Below are positions 10,493 to 22,144 of a stretch of DNA of 64,000 bases, one piece after another; position 1 is the first letter of the stretch; each line of letters starts with the position of its first letter. This stretch comes from Heterohyrax brucei. Lineage: Eukaryota; Chordata; Mammalia; Hyracoidea; Procaviidae. The stretch is from assembly GCA_028571685.1 (NCBI GenBank), contig CM053142.1, forward strand, positions 125,108,796-125,172,795, read 5' to 3'. The position numbers and the translations under genes were made by a program. A model generated the notes under the pieces. It saw nothing but the letters and a program-made list of their open reading frames with translations. It ran no database searches and was not told where the DNA came from.

Positions 10493-11920
10493 AAAAAATT
10501 AATGAGGTAAAATTCTCTTAATGTAAATTAAGTTTTAAAGTGAACAACGCAATGACATATATACACTCACAGTGTTGTGCAACCACAAACTCTATTTAGT
10601 TTTAACACATTTCAGTCACTTGAAAGTAAAGCTTTACATAAGCAGCCATCTCCCACGCCTCCCACTCCCCCCACTACTCAGCTCCTGGCAACCACTAGCC
10701 TGCCTGCTGTCGTGATGGATTTATCTGTTCTTGATAGTTCATATAAATGGAATCATATAAGGTGTGATCTTTTATGTCACTTCATTCCTTAGCACATTGT
10801 TCTGGAGACAGACACATGTTGTAGCACGTGTCAGTGTTTTATTCCTTTTCCTGGATAAATAATTTTCCAGTGTATGTATATATTGCAATTTATCTATTCC
10901 CTCGTCAGTTGGTAGACTGTGGGGTATTCCCACCTTTTGGCTACTGGGAAGAGTTCCGGGATGAGCAAGGCCGTGCCTGTGGTTGCTTGAGTAAGTGTTC
11001 TCAATTCTTTTGGGTATATACTTAGGAGTGGAAGTGTGGAGTCATATGGTGATTAGATTGAACTTTTTGAAGAATTGCCAAACTATTTTCTATAGCAGTT
11101 ATGTACTTTTACCTTGTCACCAATCACCACTGAATGAGGGTTCCAGTTTTTCTATGTCCCCACAACACTTTTTTTTTTAATGGCCATATATTAGTGGGTG
11201 TAAAGTAATACCTCATTGTGGTTTTGATTTGCATTTCTATAATGATTAATGAATATCTTTTCATGCACTGACTGGCCGTTTGTATGTCTTCTCTGGTGAA
11301 ATCTCCATTCAAGTCCTCTCCACATTTTTTTTTACTTGGGCCACTTATCTTTTTGTGGTTGAGTTGTATTCTTTGGTTGTTGTATTCTAGTATTTTGGAT
11401 ACTAGATACTTAGACGAAACCGTGGTGGTGTAGTGGTTATGAATGACAGCTGCTAACCAAAAGGTTGGCAGTTCAAGCCCAGCAGATGTATCTTAGAAGC
11501 TCTATGGGGCGGTTTTACTCTGTCCTATATGATTGCTATGAGTTAGCAACAGGTGCTGGTAGACTTTTATCAGATACATGATTTACAAATATTTCCTACC
11601 CTTCTGTAGGTTGTCTTTTTACTTTTTTGATAATGTCATTTGATGCATAAAAGTTTTTAATTTTGATCAAGCTTGATTTTTTTTTTTTTCTTTTGTTGCT
11701 CAGGCTTTTGACATCATAGCTAAGAATCTATTACCAAACCCAAGGTCATAAAGAATTACTTCCAAATTTTCTTCTAGAAAATTTTAGTTCTTGTACTTAC
11801 GTTGCTGATTCATTTTAAGTTAGCTTTTATATGTGGTTTGAGGTCTCGTATATGTGGATATCCATTTATTTCAGTACCATTTGTTGGAGAGGTTATTCTT
11901 TCTTCCACCCTTATTCTTTT
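10493..11920 (-). mobile_element. Old L1 fragment, 3' end, split by a SINE
   Basis: Read on the minus strand this is the 3' UTR and ORF2 end of an old mammalian L1. Plus-strand landmarks are 'ctggcaaccactagcctgcc', 'catataaatggaatcatataa', 'tatacttaggagtggaa', 'ggtgtaaagtaatacctcattgtggttttgatttgcat' and 'cagtaccatttgttggagagg'. It is decayed, with many stops. A SINE interrupts it at 11416. Confidence 0.85.
11416..11565 (+). mobile_element. AfroSINE inside the old L1
   Basis: GAAACCGTGGTGGTGTAGTG head and the usual body. The L1 resumes right after with 'cttttatcagatacatgatttacaaat'. TAGAC on both sides may be part of the target duplication. Confidence 0.85.
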
Positions 11921-11939
11921 GAGTCAACTAAGTTGAGGA

Positions 11940-12105
11940 CTCAAACACTGTCGACCAGAGAGAAGCTGCCCATGCTGTACACTGCCCAAATTCCTGACCC
12001 ACAGAACTTTGGGCTTAATACTGTCTGCTTGTTTTTTAATATATTGGTACATTTTGGGATGATTTGTTATGTAGCAACAGATAACTGGAATACTTACATT
12101 CACAC
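11940..12105 (+). mobile_element. MaLR-like LTR, 3' end
   Basis: 'cccaaattcctgacccacagaac', then 'tttgggatgatttgttatgtagcaacagataactg' is a common 3' end of mammalian MaLR-type LTRs. The rest is missing. Confidence 0.5.
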
Positions 12106-12879
12106 TACACTTTAAAAAAATACAAAAATACTAGATAATGTATGTAATCTTTACAGAAAATACCTGGACTTGCTATCTACAAAATCTAGAGGAACAAACC
12201 CTAAACGAATCACAGTATTTATGCCTGAGTTAGAGAGGAGGTCAAGTAGGACTGTGCATGGTGGTCCTTATCCTTAAGAGAGACTTTTAAGTCAGGAATT
12301 CAGAAATGACTGTGTTGCCTCAAGTAACAGAGGTTTTAATTCAGGGACTTACATGTTTACAAAAAGAAAAGGGATACATCAAGGATGATTCTAGTGCTCA
12401 GGTATGCTATTATCTTTCAGGACAGTCAAGAAATTGCAACAACTGTAGGCAAGAACTTGGGATGGTCGCCTCTACCTGGAAACCCAAGGGAAATGGCTGG
12501 AGGTTGCTTCAAAGCCTCAACATTCAAAAGAAAGCGCATATATTTGCGTGCCCTGCCTGGTACTGAGGATGTCACTTCTGTTTCTCGTCTTCCTTCCAGA
12601 CTTTGACTAAGTGCCCTCCCATTAATGAAATTTAACCCAGTTGGCAAATGGTTAAGAAAATGCAGAGTTTGTCCTCAGATGCCAATAGAAGAACCTTTAA
12701 AAAGAATTGTGACAGATTAGCCTTCTAAAATGATGCAATTTTAAAAAGTTGGCAACTCTTCTACAGAGTTATCATAAACATATAAGAAAAAACACTAATT
12801 TTCAGTAAGCATTTGTTCTTGCAGCTTTTTCTTTTTCACAGCAAATACTGAAGTATCAGTCAGACTCTTAAAGTGATTC
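12106..12879. other. No recognised feature
   Basis: Overlapping ORFs of 73-86 codons on both strands at 12306-12647 look like chance. They have no motif, and the two strands are equally open. Confidence 0.5.
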
Positions 12880-13205
12880 CATGATCCTCACCTCCAGATA
12901 TTCGTGCCTTTGTGTGATCACCTTCCCTTGTGCGGGGGGGGGGGGGGGGACCTGTGATTTGCTTCTAACCAATAGAATACTATGAATATGATGGAGGTGC
13001 ATGATTGTGTGTATGTGATCACTTGATTACATCACATGAAATTGTAGCATCCCTTTCTTTGAGCTCTGTCTCCTTTGCTGACTGTGAGAAAGCAAGAGGC
13101 CATATGTAACAAATCCATGTGGCAGAAACTATAGACTTCTATGAAAGAAGTGGATCTTTCCACAGTCCAGCCTCCAGATGAGAACTCAGCCCTAGATTAC
13201 ACCTT
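12880..13205 (+). repeat. Old interspersed repeat with a G16 run
   Basis: 'cacctccagatattcgtgcc', 'ggacctgtgatttgcttctaaccaatagaatac' and 'cctccagatgagaactcagccc' are familiar from old mammalian repeats, but I cannot name the family with certainty. An uninterrupted run of 16 G lies at 12934-12949. Confidence 0.5.
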
Positions 13206-13206
13206 A

Positions 13207-14200
13207 ATTGTTGTTGTTGTTGTTGGGTGCTGTCAGGTGTGTTCTGATTCATATGCAAAACACAATGAAACACTGTCCAGTCCCACCCCATCCTCACAAC
13301 CAGTGCTGTGTTTGAGCCCAGTGTTGCAGCCACAGTGTCAATCCATCTTGTTGAGGATCTTTTTCAATGACCTTCTACTTTACAAAACATGATGTCCTTT
13401 CTCCAGGGACTATCCCTCTTGATCACTCTAAGGTAAGTGAAATGAAGTCTCACCATGCTTGCTTCTAAGTCACATTCTGGCTGTACTTCTTCATCCTTCT
13501 GGCAGTCCATTGTATATTCAGTATTCTTCATCATCACCACAATTCAAAGGTGTCAATTCTTCTTTGGTCTTTCTTATTCATCGTCCAGCTTTCACATGTG
13601 CATGAGATGATTGAAAACACCATGGCTTGGATCAAGTGCACCTTAGTCCCTAAAGTGACGCTTTGCTTTCTAATACTTTAAAGAGATTTTGCAGTAGATG
13701 AGCCAAATGCAACACATCTTTTGATTTCTTGACTGCTGCTTCTGTAGGTGTTGACTGTGCATCCAAGTAAAATGAAATCCTTGACAATTTCAATCTTTTC
13801 TCTCTGTTTATCATTATGCTGCTTATTTGTCCAACTGTGTAGATTTTTGTCTTCTTTATGTTAAGGTATACTGAAGGCTGTGTGTAGTTTTTGTTCTTTA
13901 TCAGTAAATGCTTCAAGTCTTCTTCACTTTCAGCAGGCTAGCAAGGCTTTGTCATCTGCACATTGTAGGCTGTAGTGAATCTTCCTCCAGTTCTGATGTT
14001 GAGTTCTTCATATAGTCTGGTTTTCTGATTACTTGCTCAACGTATGATTGAATAAACATGGAGGAAGGCTACAACCCTGGTGCACACCTATCCTGATTTT
14101 AAACCACTCAAAATCTATCCCCTTATTTTGTTTGATCAACTGCCTCTTGGTCCATGTACAGTTCTTCATCATGAGCACAAGTAATGTCCTGGAATTCTCA
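13207..14200 (-). mobile_element. RTE/BovB-type LINE, 3' third
   Basis: The left end is the reversed (CAA)n tail (13207-13226). Minus-strand translations in shifting frames give RTE reverse transcriptase pieces: the block VHQGCSLPPCLF (near 14060) and C-terminal sequence KTKIYTVGQISSIMINREK (13780-13860). Several frameshifts and stops are present. It is 5'-truncated in the RT domain. Confidence 0.85.
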
Positions 14201-14205
14201 TTCTT

Positions 14206-14522
14206 TACAATGCCAAGCCAAGTGCTGTCAAGTCGGATCTGACTCAATATTATTCATAATTTATTACATACATTGGAGTGCCTTTGACTGTAGCATTCTG
14301 AAATCCTAAACTGATGATTCAGTAAACCTGTCCTTGGACTCCTGTGCCTGAGAAGTGAGACAGCACATGAATGTTGTTTCACACAACTCCAGAGGGTTTT
14401 CAGTGGCTGATTTTTCAGAAGGAGTTTGTCAGAACTCTCTTCTGATGTGCCTCTGTGTGAATTTAAGCTGCCAACCTTTTGGTTAATGGTCAAGTGCTTA
14501 ACTGTTTGTGTCACCAAGAAAC
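14206..14522 (-). mobile_element. SINE/RTE tail fragment and a diverged long-type AfroSINE
   Basis: 14208-14245 has the reversed tail 'agtgctgtcaagtcggatctgact'. About 14350-14522 is a diverged long-type SINE: 'ctgccaaccttttggttaatggtcaagtgcttaactgtttgtgtcacc' is the reversed head. The sequence between is unassigned. Confidence 0.65.
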
Positions 14523-15707
14523 TTTTTGAACTAAAACAACCTTCCCCAAGTAGATCAAAGGCTTAAAGAGATTTTTGTTAAGAATATAAGAAACTAAAAG
14601 ACAATATTAACAATACAAACAATTAACCTACAAAAAATAGTTGCGATGACCTTTTACTAATAGCAACTTTTTGTTGCTCATGCCATGAGATGAAAAATAA
14701 TGAAAATCTAGTCTTATGCAATGAAATGCAAAACTGTGAACACTATTTGAAATATAAATTTGCATCTGCTATCTTTAGTAATGAATCTTCATTATAAATA
14801 TACTTTTGGGTGGTGACTTTTCTAGTTCCTATAGCCATTGAAACCAAGTGTATAAATAAACTTGATGTCAAATCAGACTTTTACATGACAGAAACCAAAA
14901 AAGAAAGTTATGAAAGTACTCAAAAGTGCTTTTGTAACCTTAAAAGCAAGGAAGACATAAACTTATTCATTTTGTAACTGTTTCAGTTCATTTAAATATT
15001 CTGTTCTGTATTCCAAAATGTATGTAAATATTTGTGACTTATAGATAAGTTATAAACAAGGAGGTGAGTGTATTCATGTATTTTCTATATTCTGTTGCAT
15101 TGATAGCACCAAATGTTAGTATAATGATTTGTATGGAGATAAAAAGGATTCTTTGTGTCTATAACAAAGGAAACAAAACAAGCAATTATTAGGCATTTTA
15201 TCACATGATTAGTTTCTAATGTTTAATTTTCTATTTTTGAAGATGTTCTAAAATGTCAATAATATATTTGAGTATTTATAATTTATTATAGTGAGTGCTT
15301 ATGTATTCTCGTGCTCGGTACAAAATCAATTTGTTTGAAGATCCCTGCTCTAGTGAGTTAAAAATACCTGGCTGTATCTGGAATTGAATATTGGAGTTTC
15401 TCTGCTGCTCTTCTGACTTATGATGTAACCAGGAGTTTCTCCAGGCTGGAGCTGGTGCCCATCACTGCCTTTGTGTGTGTGGCCTGCAGAGTGTACGGAG
15501 GACAAGGAGACCAGGTAAGTTCCTCTGAGCACATATTTCTTGATTAATTTACTCAAGGCATTGTGGGAGAACAAAGAAGGGAAAGACTAAATTCTTGCCC
15601 CAAAGGAGCTTACAGTATCATTGTCTTCAGAGAGAAAGACAAAAATAAGCATATGTGAGGTGCAATAAAGTAGAGACAATAAATATATTAAGATGATAGG
15701 CTATAAA
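14523..15707. other. AT-rich stretch with no recognised feature
   Basis: No SINE over about 1.2 kb. About 15590-15690 ('ccccaaaggagcttacagtatc') resembles an old L2/MIR-like fragment. No credible gene. Confidence 0.5.
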
Positions 15708-15710
15708 GAA

Positions 15711-15870
15711 ACCCTGGTGACATAGTGGCTAAGAGCTATAGCAGCTAACCAAGTGGTCAGCTATTCAAATTGACCAGACGTTCCTTAGAAACTCTATGGG
15801 GACAGTTCTACTGTGTGCTGTAGAGTTGCTATGAGTTGGAACTGAATAGATGGCAACACATTTAGTTTGG
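15711..15870 (+). mobile_element. AfroSINE (first of three head-to-tail)
   Basis: The head ACCCTGGTGACATAGTGGCT follows GATAGGCTATAAAGAA (15695-15710). GATGGGCTATAAAGAA recurs at 15876-15891 after the element, a clear target-site duplication. Confidence 0.9.
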
Positions 15871-15891
15871 TTTTAGATGGGCTATAAAGAA

Positions 15892-16050
15892 GTTCTCTTG
15901 GCGTGGTAGTTAAGAACTTAGTTGCTAACCAAATGGTTAGCAGTTCAAATCCATTAGGTGCTCCTTGTTATCCCTATGGAGCAGTTCTACTCTCTCTTAT
16001 AGGGTTGCTATGAGTCAGCATCGACTTGATGGAAATTGGTTTGGTTTCTA
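15892..16050 (+). mobile_element. AfroSINE (second of three)
   Basis: GTTCTCTTGGCGTGGTAGTT head, then AGCAGTTCAAATCCATTAGG and GAGTCAGCATCGACTTGATGG. It begins exactly at the end of the first SINE's duplicated target. Confidence 0.85.
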
Positions 16051-16255
16051 AAGGAGTCCCTGGGTGGTTCAAATGGTTCCAGCACTCAACTAACTGAGAG
16101 GTTGTATTTTGAACTCACTGAGAGATATCACAGAAAATAGGCCTGGTGATCTGCTTCTGAAAGGTCACAGCCTGAAACATCCTATGGAGGAGCTGTACAC
16201 ATACGGGGTTGCCCTAAGCAGCAACTAACTGAAGGCAGCTAAATGCAACAACATG
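16051..16255 (+). mobile_element. AfroSINE, long type (third of three)
   Basis: Head AAGGAGTCCCTGGGTGGTTC, middle GGCCTGGTGATCTGCTTCTG, tail ending 'gcagctaaatgcaacaaca'. Confidence 0.85.
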
Positions 16256-17034
16256 GGCTGTGAACTAAGCTTTGGGCCTGTGCTACATAATGCTTCTTGT
16301 TGCTGTCCTGCTGTGTAAAACAGATAGACCTCTGTACATACCTCAAGCAACATTCAGAAATCAAAATAATTAAAAGTCTAGAAATCTCCATTTTAAAAGC
16401 TTTAGCCTGATTTTTTTCTCCCATGCAAATAGTAATGATAATATTTTAACTCCAGGCTAACTCTACTGGAACTTATGCAGAACTTTTAAGTTTTAAACTG
16501 TATAAAAAATGATTTGTCACAGTACAGGAAGAATCTTCTTTCCATGGGCAAAGCATTCTTTAGGTTTCTTTGGCAGTTGTTATTATTTCTATGTCTTTGA
16601 AGATTAAGAACAGCTCTCCTAATACCATGTGTTGATTCCTATGTAACTTCCTTCCTTTGTTCTTAAAAAAAAAAAAAAATGCATTGGAAAGTATTGAATA
16701 AGCGGGAGTTTACTGACCTCTGATGGACAGAAACAAAACTACTGCTTTAACACACTGCATGTAACAAGGTTAAAACGCTCTTAAAAACTAATTTAGACTA
16801 TAAGGCAGTTAAGAATAACGGGGCAAGAAAATGAAGACCACAAGATGTCGTATTCTTTTGTCAACTAAGATTTTATCCAGATCAGCCTAGACTGAGCTCC
16901 ATCAGATGACTGTAATTCATTTTTAAAATGCTTCAGAGTAATGTGAAAGTGTGTGCTAGTTCAGTCTACGCTCTAGGAGTGATTAGCTGAGATTTGAAGT
17001 ATCCTAATCAGAAATCTGGATCCCCAGGATTCTC
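16256..17034. other. No recognised feature
   Basis: AT-rich, with an A run near 16665-16678. No coding region. Confidence 0.5.
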
Positions 17035-17215
17035 CATTGGTTGACGAGCTCAGCTGACGATCAAAAGACTGAAAGTTGGAGTTTACTCAGGAGAGCCTCA
17101 GAAGAAAAGCCCAGAGATTTACTTCCAAAGATAGCCGTCATTGGAAACTGATGCAGCACAGTTCTACTGCGGGACCCATATGGGGCTGCTACGAGTAGAG
17201 GACTACTGGTCAACC
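17035..17215 (+). mobile_element. AfroSINE, long type, diverged
   Basis: 'gagtttactcaggagagcctcagaagaaaagcccagagatttacttcc' and 'ggggctgctacgagtagaggact' match the long-type body and tail. Confidence 0.65.
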
Positions 17216-17633
17216 GTAATCAGAAATCCACACCTATGGTGGTTTATTGGTGCTTCAAAGTCTGCTCAGAAATCCACATTAAAGAGATGACTGGTAGCAG
17301 TTCTAATATAACTAAATCAGCAATAGTCTCTTAAAGAGATTTTCTAAACATTTCCATGGAGAACTGACAATATCTGAGATGGGGCAGATGAGCTGTATTA
17401 TTCAGGCATCCTAGCTTTTGCATCAGTAGGGTGTTAGTGTTTGCATGTAGAGCACAATTCAAAGTGCATCTGCCTTTTAGCCTGGCATACCTGGGATAAC
17501 AAAGTAGTTAGGAAAGCTGCAGCCCTCACCTACTTCTAATCTTTGAAGACACCAAGAGTTAACAAGGAAAACCCGGCTATTGTAGAGCAGCTAAATTGGG
17601 GTAGGTCCATTTGTTACAAGTTATCCATCTTAT

Positions 17634-17845
17634 GGGAACCCTGGTTGCACAGTGGTTAAAGCACTCAGCTGCCGTCCAAAGTGTCAGTGGTTCGAACACA
17701 CCAGCTACTCCACAGGCTAAGGTTGAAGCAGTCTACTGCATAAGACTTACAGCCTGGGAAATCCTATCGGTCAGTTATCCGCTGTACTATAGGGTCTTTA
17801 GGAGTCAAAATGGACTCGATGGCTTGATTTTTGTTTCTTGGGTAT
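17634..17845 (+). mobile_element. AfroSINE, long type
   Basis: GGGAACCCTGGTTGCACAGT head, B-box-like GTGGTTCGAACACACC, tail GAGTCAAAATGGACTCGATGG. An 87-codon ORF over it is chance. Confidence 0.85.
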
Positions 17846-18499
17846 CTATCTTACTCTTACTCTTCAAAATTTGACAGACGTGATATGAAAAGCTTGGTAG
17901 TTTCTTTTCCTTATGTTTTATACCAGATTTAGTCGAGACAGTCCTCCTAACTTTTATCATAAATCCCATCTGTTAAACTTGACACACTGAATGTAGTTAA
18001 GAAGAAAAATTAACTAATCTCAAACAATATTGTATTTTTTCAGTAAAGTTAGCTCAAAACAACAACAACAACAACAAAGATAGGTGATTTGAAGAGCAGT
18101 TGGAAAGTAGCATTGTTTTCTGTATGTTTAAATAAACCTGGGAAGTTCTTCGGACATTTTAGCGGACTCTCATGTGGCCTAAAGTGCAGATGTAATTTAT
18201 ATGGGCAAAGAGTATTGTATGTTAGTGCTACTGTTCGTCGGTTTACTAAAAGAAGGGAAAAAAATAATGATAACGTTGAAATGGTGCTATTTTCTAAAAA
18301 TCTTGTTTCATATAAGCAGACATACACTTCAAAGATAGATTTATATCATATGTACAAAACGAATTCGTATTGCTTTGAAACTTCACCTAGTACTCAAAAG
18401 TTGGCTTTGCAGGTCCTGTGAGACTTGGCCTCAGAGCATCTTTTAGCCTCATCTTTCCTCCCCATCCCCCTTATTGACTCTTCTCCGGTTCACTGGCCT
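17846..18499. other. No recognised feature apart from a (CAA)n tract
   Basis: (CAA)n at 18057-18077. Overlapping ORFs of 92 and 110 codons on opposite strands at 18049-18421 have no motif. Confidence 0.5.
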
Positions 18500-18800
18500 C
18501 TCTGCTGCTCCTTGGACACTCCAGCACCCTACTTACCAGGGCCTTGCTGTTCCATTCCCTGAAATATTCTCCCATCTTTGCTTTTGATACCTCTTTCTTT
18601 GTTCAGGTTCCTGGCCCAGTGTTCCTCGGAGAGGCCTCCCCTGACAACCTTAGCTAAACTTGTGCCTCTTTAGCCCCATTACTTGCTTCATTTCCTTTAT
18701 AGCATTTCTCTTTCATATTATGTATTTATTTGCTTGTTGTCTGCCTTTCTTACTAGAAAGCAGAATCTATAAAGGCAAAGAATTTGTTTTATTCTACTCT
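18500..18800 (+). repeat. L2 LINE 3' fragment
   Basis: 'ggagaggcctcccctgacaacc', 'ctttatagcatttctctttcat', 'gcttgttgtctgcctttcttactagaaagcagaatctataaaggcaaagaatttg' follow the order of the L2 3' end. Confidence 0.7.
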
Positions 18801-18802
18801 TG

Positions 18803-18992
18803 GTTGGCACGTGGTTTGCCATTAGCCTGAAGTTTGGCAGTTTGAACCCACCCAGAGGTCCCACAAAAGAAAAGCCCAGTGAACTGCTGTGTAACCATGA
18901 CAGCCCAAGAAACCTTATGAAACACTTACAAAGTTTAATAGGTGGGGTCAGGATGAGCTGGAATTGACTCAGTGGCATTGGGTTTGGTTATA
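18803..18992 (+). mobile_element. AfroSINE, long type
   Basis: 'ggcagtttgaacccacccagaggtccc', 'gaaaagcccagtgaactgctg' and 'gagctggaattgactcagtggcattgggtttgg'. The head is diverged. Confidence 0.8.
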
Positions 18993-19014
18993 TGGAGTTT
19001 ACCTTTGTGCATTG

Positions 19015-19960
19015 TTTTTGGTGTTGTTGGTGCTGTCTTAGCCAGTGCTGCTGTGCCAGAAATACCACAAGTGGATGGTTTCAAAAGAGAAACTTTATTT
19101 TGTCACAGTCCAGTGAGCTAAAAGTCCAAATTCAGGGTGTCACCTCCAGGGGAAGGCTTTCTCTGCTGTTTTTGAAGGAAGGTCCATGTCGTCAATCTTC
19201 CCCCGGACAGCAAGCTTCTGAGGCACAGAGACCTTGGTCCTTTCCAAAGGACATGCTTAGCTCCTTGCACTGCTTTCTTTCTTGATGGTATGAGGTCCCC
19301 CACTCTTCACTTGTCTCCCTTTCTTTCTTTGATACCCCAAGAGGCTGCCACAAAACGCTCCCATACACTGAGTCCTGCCCCACCAACTCAAGGCCGTCCA
19401 CCTTCATGAACATCACAGAGGCAGGAGTTATGGGCTATGGAAACTCACACAGTACTGGGAATCCTGGCCTAGCCAAGCTGCTGCACACACATTTTTAAAC
19501 GCATTTTGGGGGGAAGACAAAATTCCATCCATGACAGATGCCATCGAGTCAATTCCCTTTTATAGTGACTCTATACAACAGAACAAAATGCTGCCCCATC
19601 CTGTGCCATCTTCACAGTCTTCGTTACGCTTGAGCCCACTGTTACGGCCCCTGTGTGAGTCCACCTGATTGAGGGTCTTTCTTTTCTGCTGACCTGCTTT
19701 ACCAAGCACGATGTCCTTCTACAGGTACTGATCCCTCTGGGCAACATGTTCAAAGTATGCAAGATGCAGTCACACCATCCTTGTTTCTAAAGAGCATGCT
19801 GTTAAACTTCTTCTAAGACAGAATTGTTCATTCTTTTGGCAGTCTATGGTTCACTATTCTTTCCAATACCATTATTTAAAGTCACTAATTCTTCCATCTT
19901 TCTTATTCCCAGTCCAGCTTTCTCGTTCATGTGATTGAAAATACCAATTGCAGCTTTTTG
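19015..19960 (-). mobile_element. RTE/BovB-type LINE 3' end, split by an LTR
   Basis: The reversed tail 'ggtgttgttggtgc' (19020-19033) is cut by an LTR and resumes at 19537 with 'gatgccatcgagtcaattccc'. RTE 3' sequence then runs to about 19960 ('gcaccaagcacgatgtccttct'-type landmarks). Only the C-terminal region and tail remain. No intact frame. Confidence 0.8.
19034..19536 (-). mobile_element. MaLR-like solo LTR inside the RTE
   Basis: Reads TGTCTTAGCCAGTGCTGCTG ... CCATCCATGACA, the reverse of the window's main LTR family. Flanks GGTGC (19029-19033) and GATGC (19537-19541) are a 5-bp target duplication with one change. Confidence 0.85.
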
Positions 19961-20470
19961 AGAAACCTGTAGTCGGAACAGCCAGCTAGGCTGAGCCCAA
20001 ATTCTTGAACCTCAGAAATTATGACATAATAGCTGTTTGTTGTTTTGTACCACTAAAGATTTGTTACACAGCAATAGAGCAGTGAGTTTGGGGGAATTCA
20101 GGGCTTATCAAGAAAATAGACATGAAAAGCATTGCACAAGAAGCTATTTATTGGGACTAATGCATTAACAGCTGGTGTCAAGAGGGATCAGTCTCTACAG
20201 AATGACCTCAGCTCCTGCAAAAGGAGGTCATCCAGAGCCATCAGAAGAGGAAGAAGATGTGAAAAACCCCTGGAAAGAGGGGGAGGGAGGTGGTACTTTT
20301 GTGTAGCTGATGTCATCCTGAAACAAGGTAGAAAACGACTAGTCAGAGAATTTTGAAGGCAGCAGCGTCTCACGGTCTTTATAACCACAGGATTTTATTC
20401 TACTGAGGGTGAGCAGATGTTGGTATTATTTCACGGGTGTGTACAGTAGGTACTGTGGGCACTCTCTGAA
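19961..20470. other. No recognised feature
   Basis: 20132-20388 is open on both strands (74 and 66 codons) without a motif. Confidence 0.5.
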
Positions 20471-20631
20471 CCAAAAACACCACTGCTGTTGAGTCAGGTC
20501 TAACTCATAGCAACACTATAGGTCAGAGTAGAACTGCCCCATAGAATTTTCAAGGAGTGTTTGGAAGATTTGAACTGCAGACCTTTTGGTTAGCAGATGT
20601 AGCAGTTAACACAATATGCCACCAGGCTTTC
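20471..20631 (-). mobile_element. AfroSINE
   Basis: 'ccactgctgttgagtcaggtctaactcatagcaacactataggtcagagtagaactgcccc' is the reversed body; 'ttttggttagcagatgtagc' and 'atgccaccaggctttcc' are the reversed head. Confidence 0.9.
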
Positions 20632-21209
20632 CACAGGCAGGCTCTAAATGGTTAAAAATCTGCTTATTTGGGCTCTTTTAAAAATCATTGGACATACATA
20701 AATTTGAGCTTGGGTTCACTGACTTCAGCTTGCTATGAAGAAATAAACAACTTGGGGTGAATTACCAGAGAGACCATGTTTGACTTATTTATATGCAAAT
20801 AGATAACTAATACCAACTGCCAAAGGAGACATAGTGGGATTTGGGAATTCAGAGTACTCAGAGTCATCTAAGTCTGTCGAGTTCTCAAACCTCCTTCTTC
20901 GCTGTCAAAATCCTGTCTTTCATATAAAGAGTCTGATGAGCCTTGGAATTAAGCCAAAACTGTCATTCTGTACTCTTCAGGATTGCATTCTGATTGATTT
21001 TTCAGATACATGAGTCCTATGGTTTAGGAATATAAGAGATTCATTTATGTTAGTCAAAGGAGACCCCTGGTCTTCTGGCCATGTTTTAAAATGAGAATTA
21101 AAAACCCCACATCCATTGTTTTCTTTCTAACACTTCAGGGCAGTCTTTATATCTCCTATTCCCACTTTAATTACCATGCAATCTGTTAAAGCTTGGCCTG
21201 CAATAGGCA

Positions 21210-22138
21210 TGATTATGGACTGCATTGTGTGCCCCCAAAAGATAAGCTGAAGTCCCAATCCCATGTAGAGCGAACTTGATCTTACTTGGAAATGAGATCT
21301 TTGAAGATGTTATCCGGTAAGTTGATAGGAGATTGCACTGGAGTAGGGTGGGTCTTCATGAAATCTGGATGATGACTGTCATGGATTGAACTGTGTTCCC
21401 CCCAAAATCTGTGTAGCAATTCAACTAGACCATGATTTCTGGTATTGTGTTCTGTTTCTCCATTTTGTAAACTGTGCCTCTATGATGTTAATGAGGGTGG
21501 ATGGGCCCACAGTAGTGTTGGTGGGGCAGGTCTCACTATGTAAGATTGTTTTGTACCTTGAGGCAGTCTCTTGAGATATGAAGGAAAGAAGCTAGCAGAG
21601 AAATTTGGGGGCCTGATACCACCCAGAAGCTGTGCCAGTAGCTAAGTGTGTCCTTTAGAATGGACTGGGATCCCCGCACCTCAAAAGTTTCCAGTCCAGG
21701 AGAAGATTGATGACAAGGACCTTCCTGCCGTGCCAGCAAAGAAAGCCATCCCCTAGAGCCGACACTCTGAATTTGGACTTTTAGCCTACTGGACTGTGAC
21801 AAAATAAAATTTCTCTTTTTAAAGTCATCCATTTGTGATAATTCTGTGAGAGCAGGACTAGCTGACTAAGACAGGGACCTTATAAATGAGAACAGACACA
21901 CAGAGACAGAAAAAAGAAGGCCACATGAATGTGTGTCTATAAACCAGGGAACACCTGGGTCTACAAGAAGCTGGGAAAGGCAAGAAAGGACCTTCATCTA
22001 GAGAGTTCCAAGGGAGCATGGTCTGGCTAATAAGTTGATTTGGAACTTCCAACCTCCAGAACTGTGAGACAATAAGTTTCTATTCTTATAAGTTACCTGC
22101 TTTGTGTTACTTTGCTACAACAGCTCTAGGAATTAACA
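21210..22138 (+). mobile_element. Older MaLR/MLT1-like LTR split by a younger LTR
   Basis: The left piece 21210-21376 starts TGATTATGGACTGCATTGTG. The right piece 21874-22138 holds 'ccttataaatgagaacagaca', 'aacttccaacctccagaactgtgag' and 'tttgtgttactttgctacaacagc'. Joined length is about 430 bases, usual for such LTRs. No internal region. Confidence 0.7.
21377..21873 (+). mobile_element. MaLR-like solo LTR, nested
   Basis: TGTCATGGATTGAACTGTG to GCTGACTAAGACA, same family as 5629 and 41164. It lies inside the older LTR. Flanking 5-mers ATGAC and GGGAC agree at three of five bases. Confidence 0.85.
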
Positions 22139-22144
22139 CCCCCA

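Noticed and set aside
13207-13226. (TTG)n as a free microsatellite
   Set aside because: It is the reversed (CAA)n tail of an RTE element.
18049-18421. Opposite-strand ORFs of 92 and 110 codons
   Set aside because: Both strands equally open, no motif; AT-rich chance ORFs.
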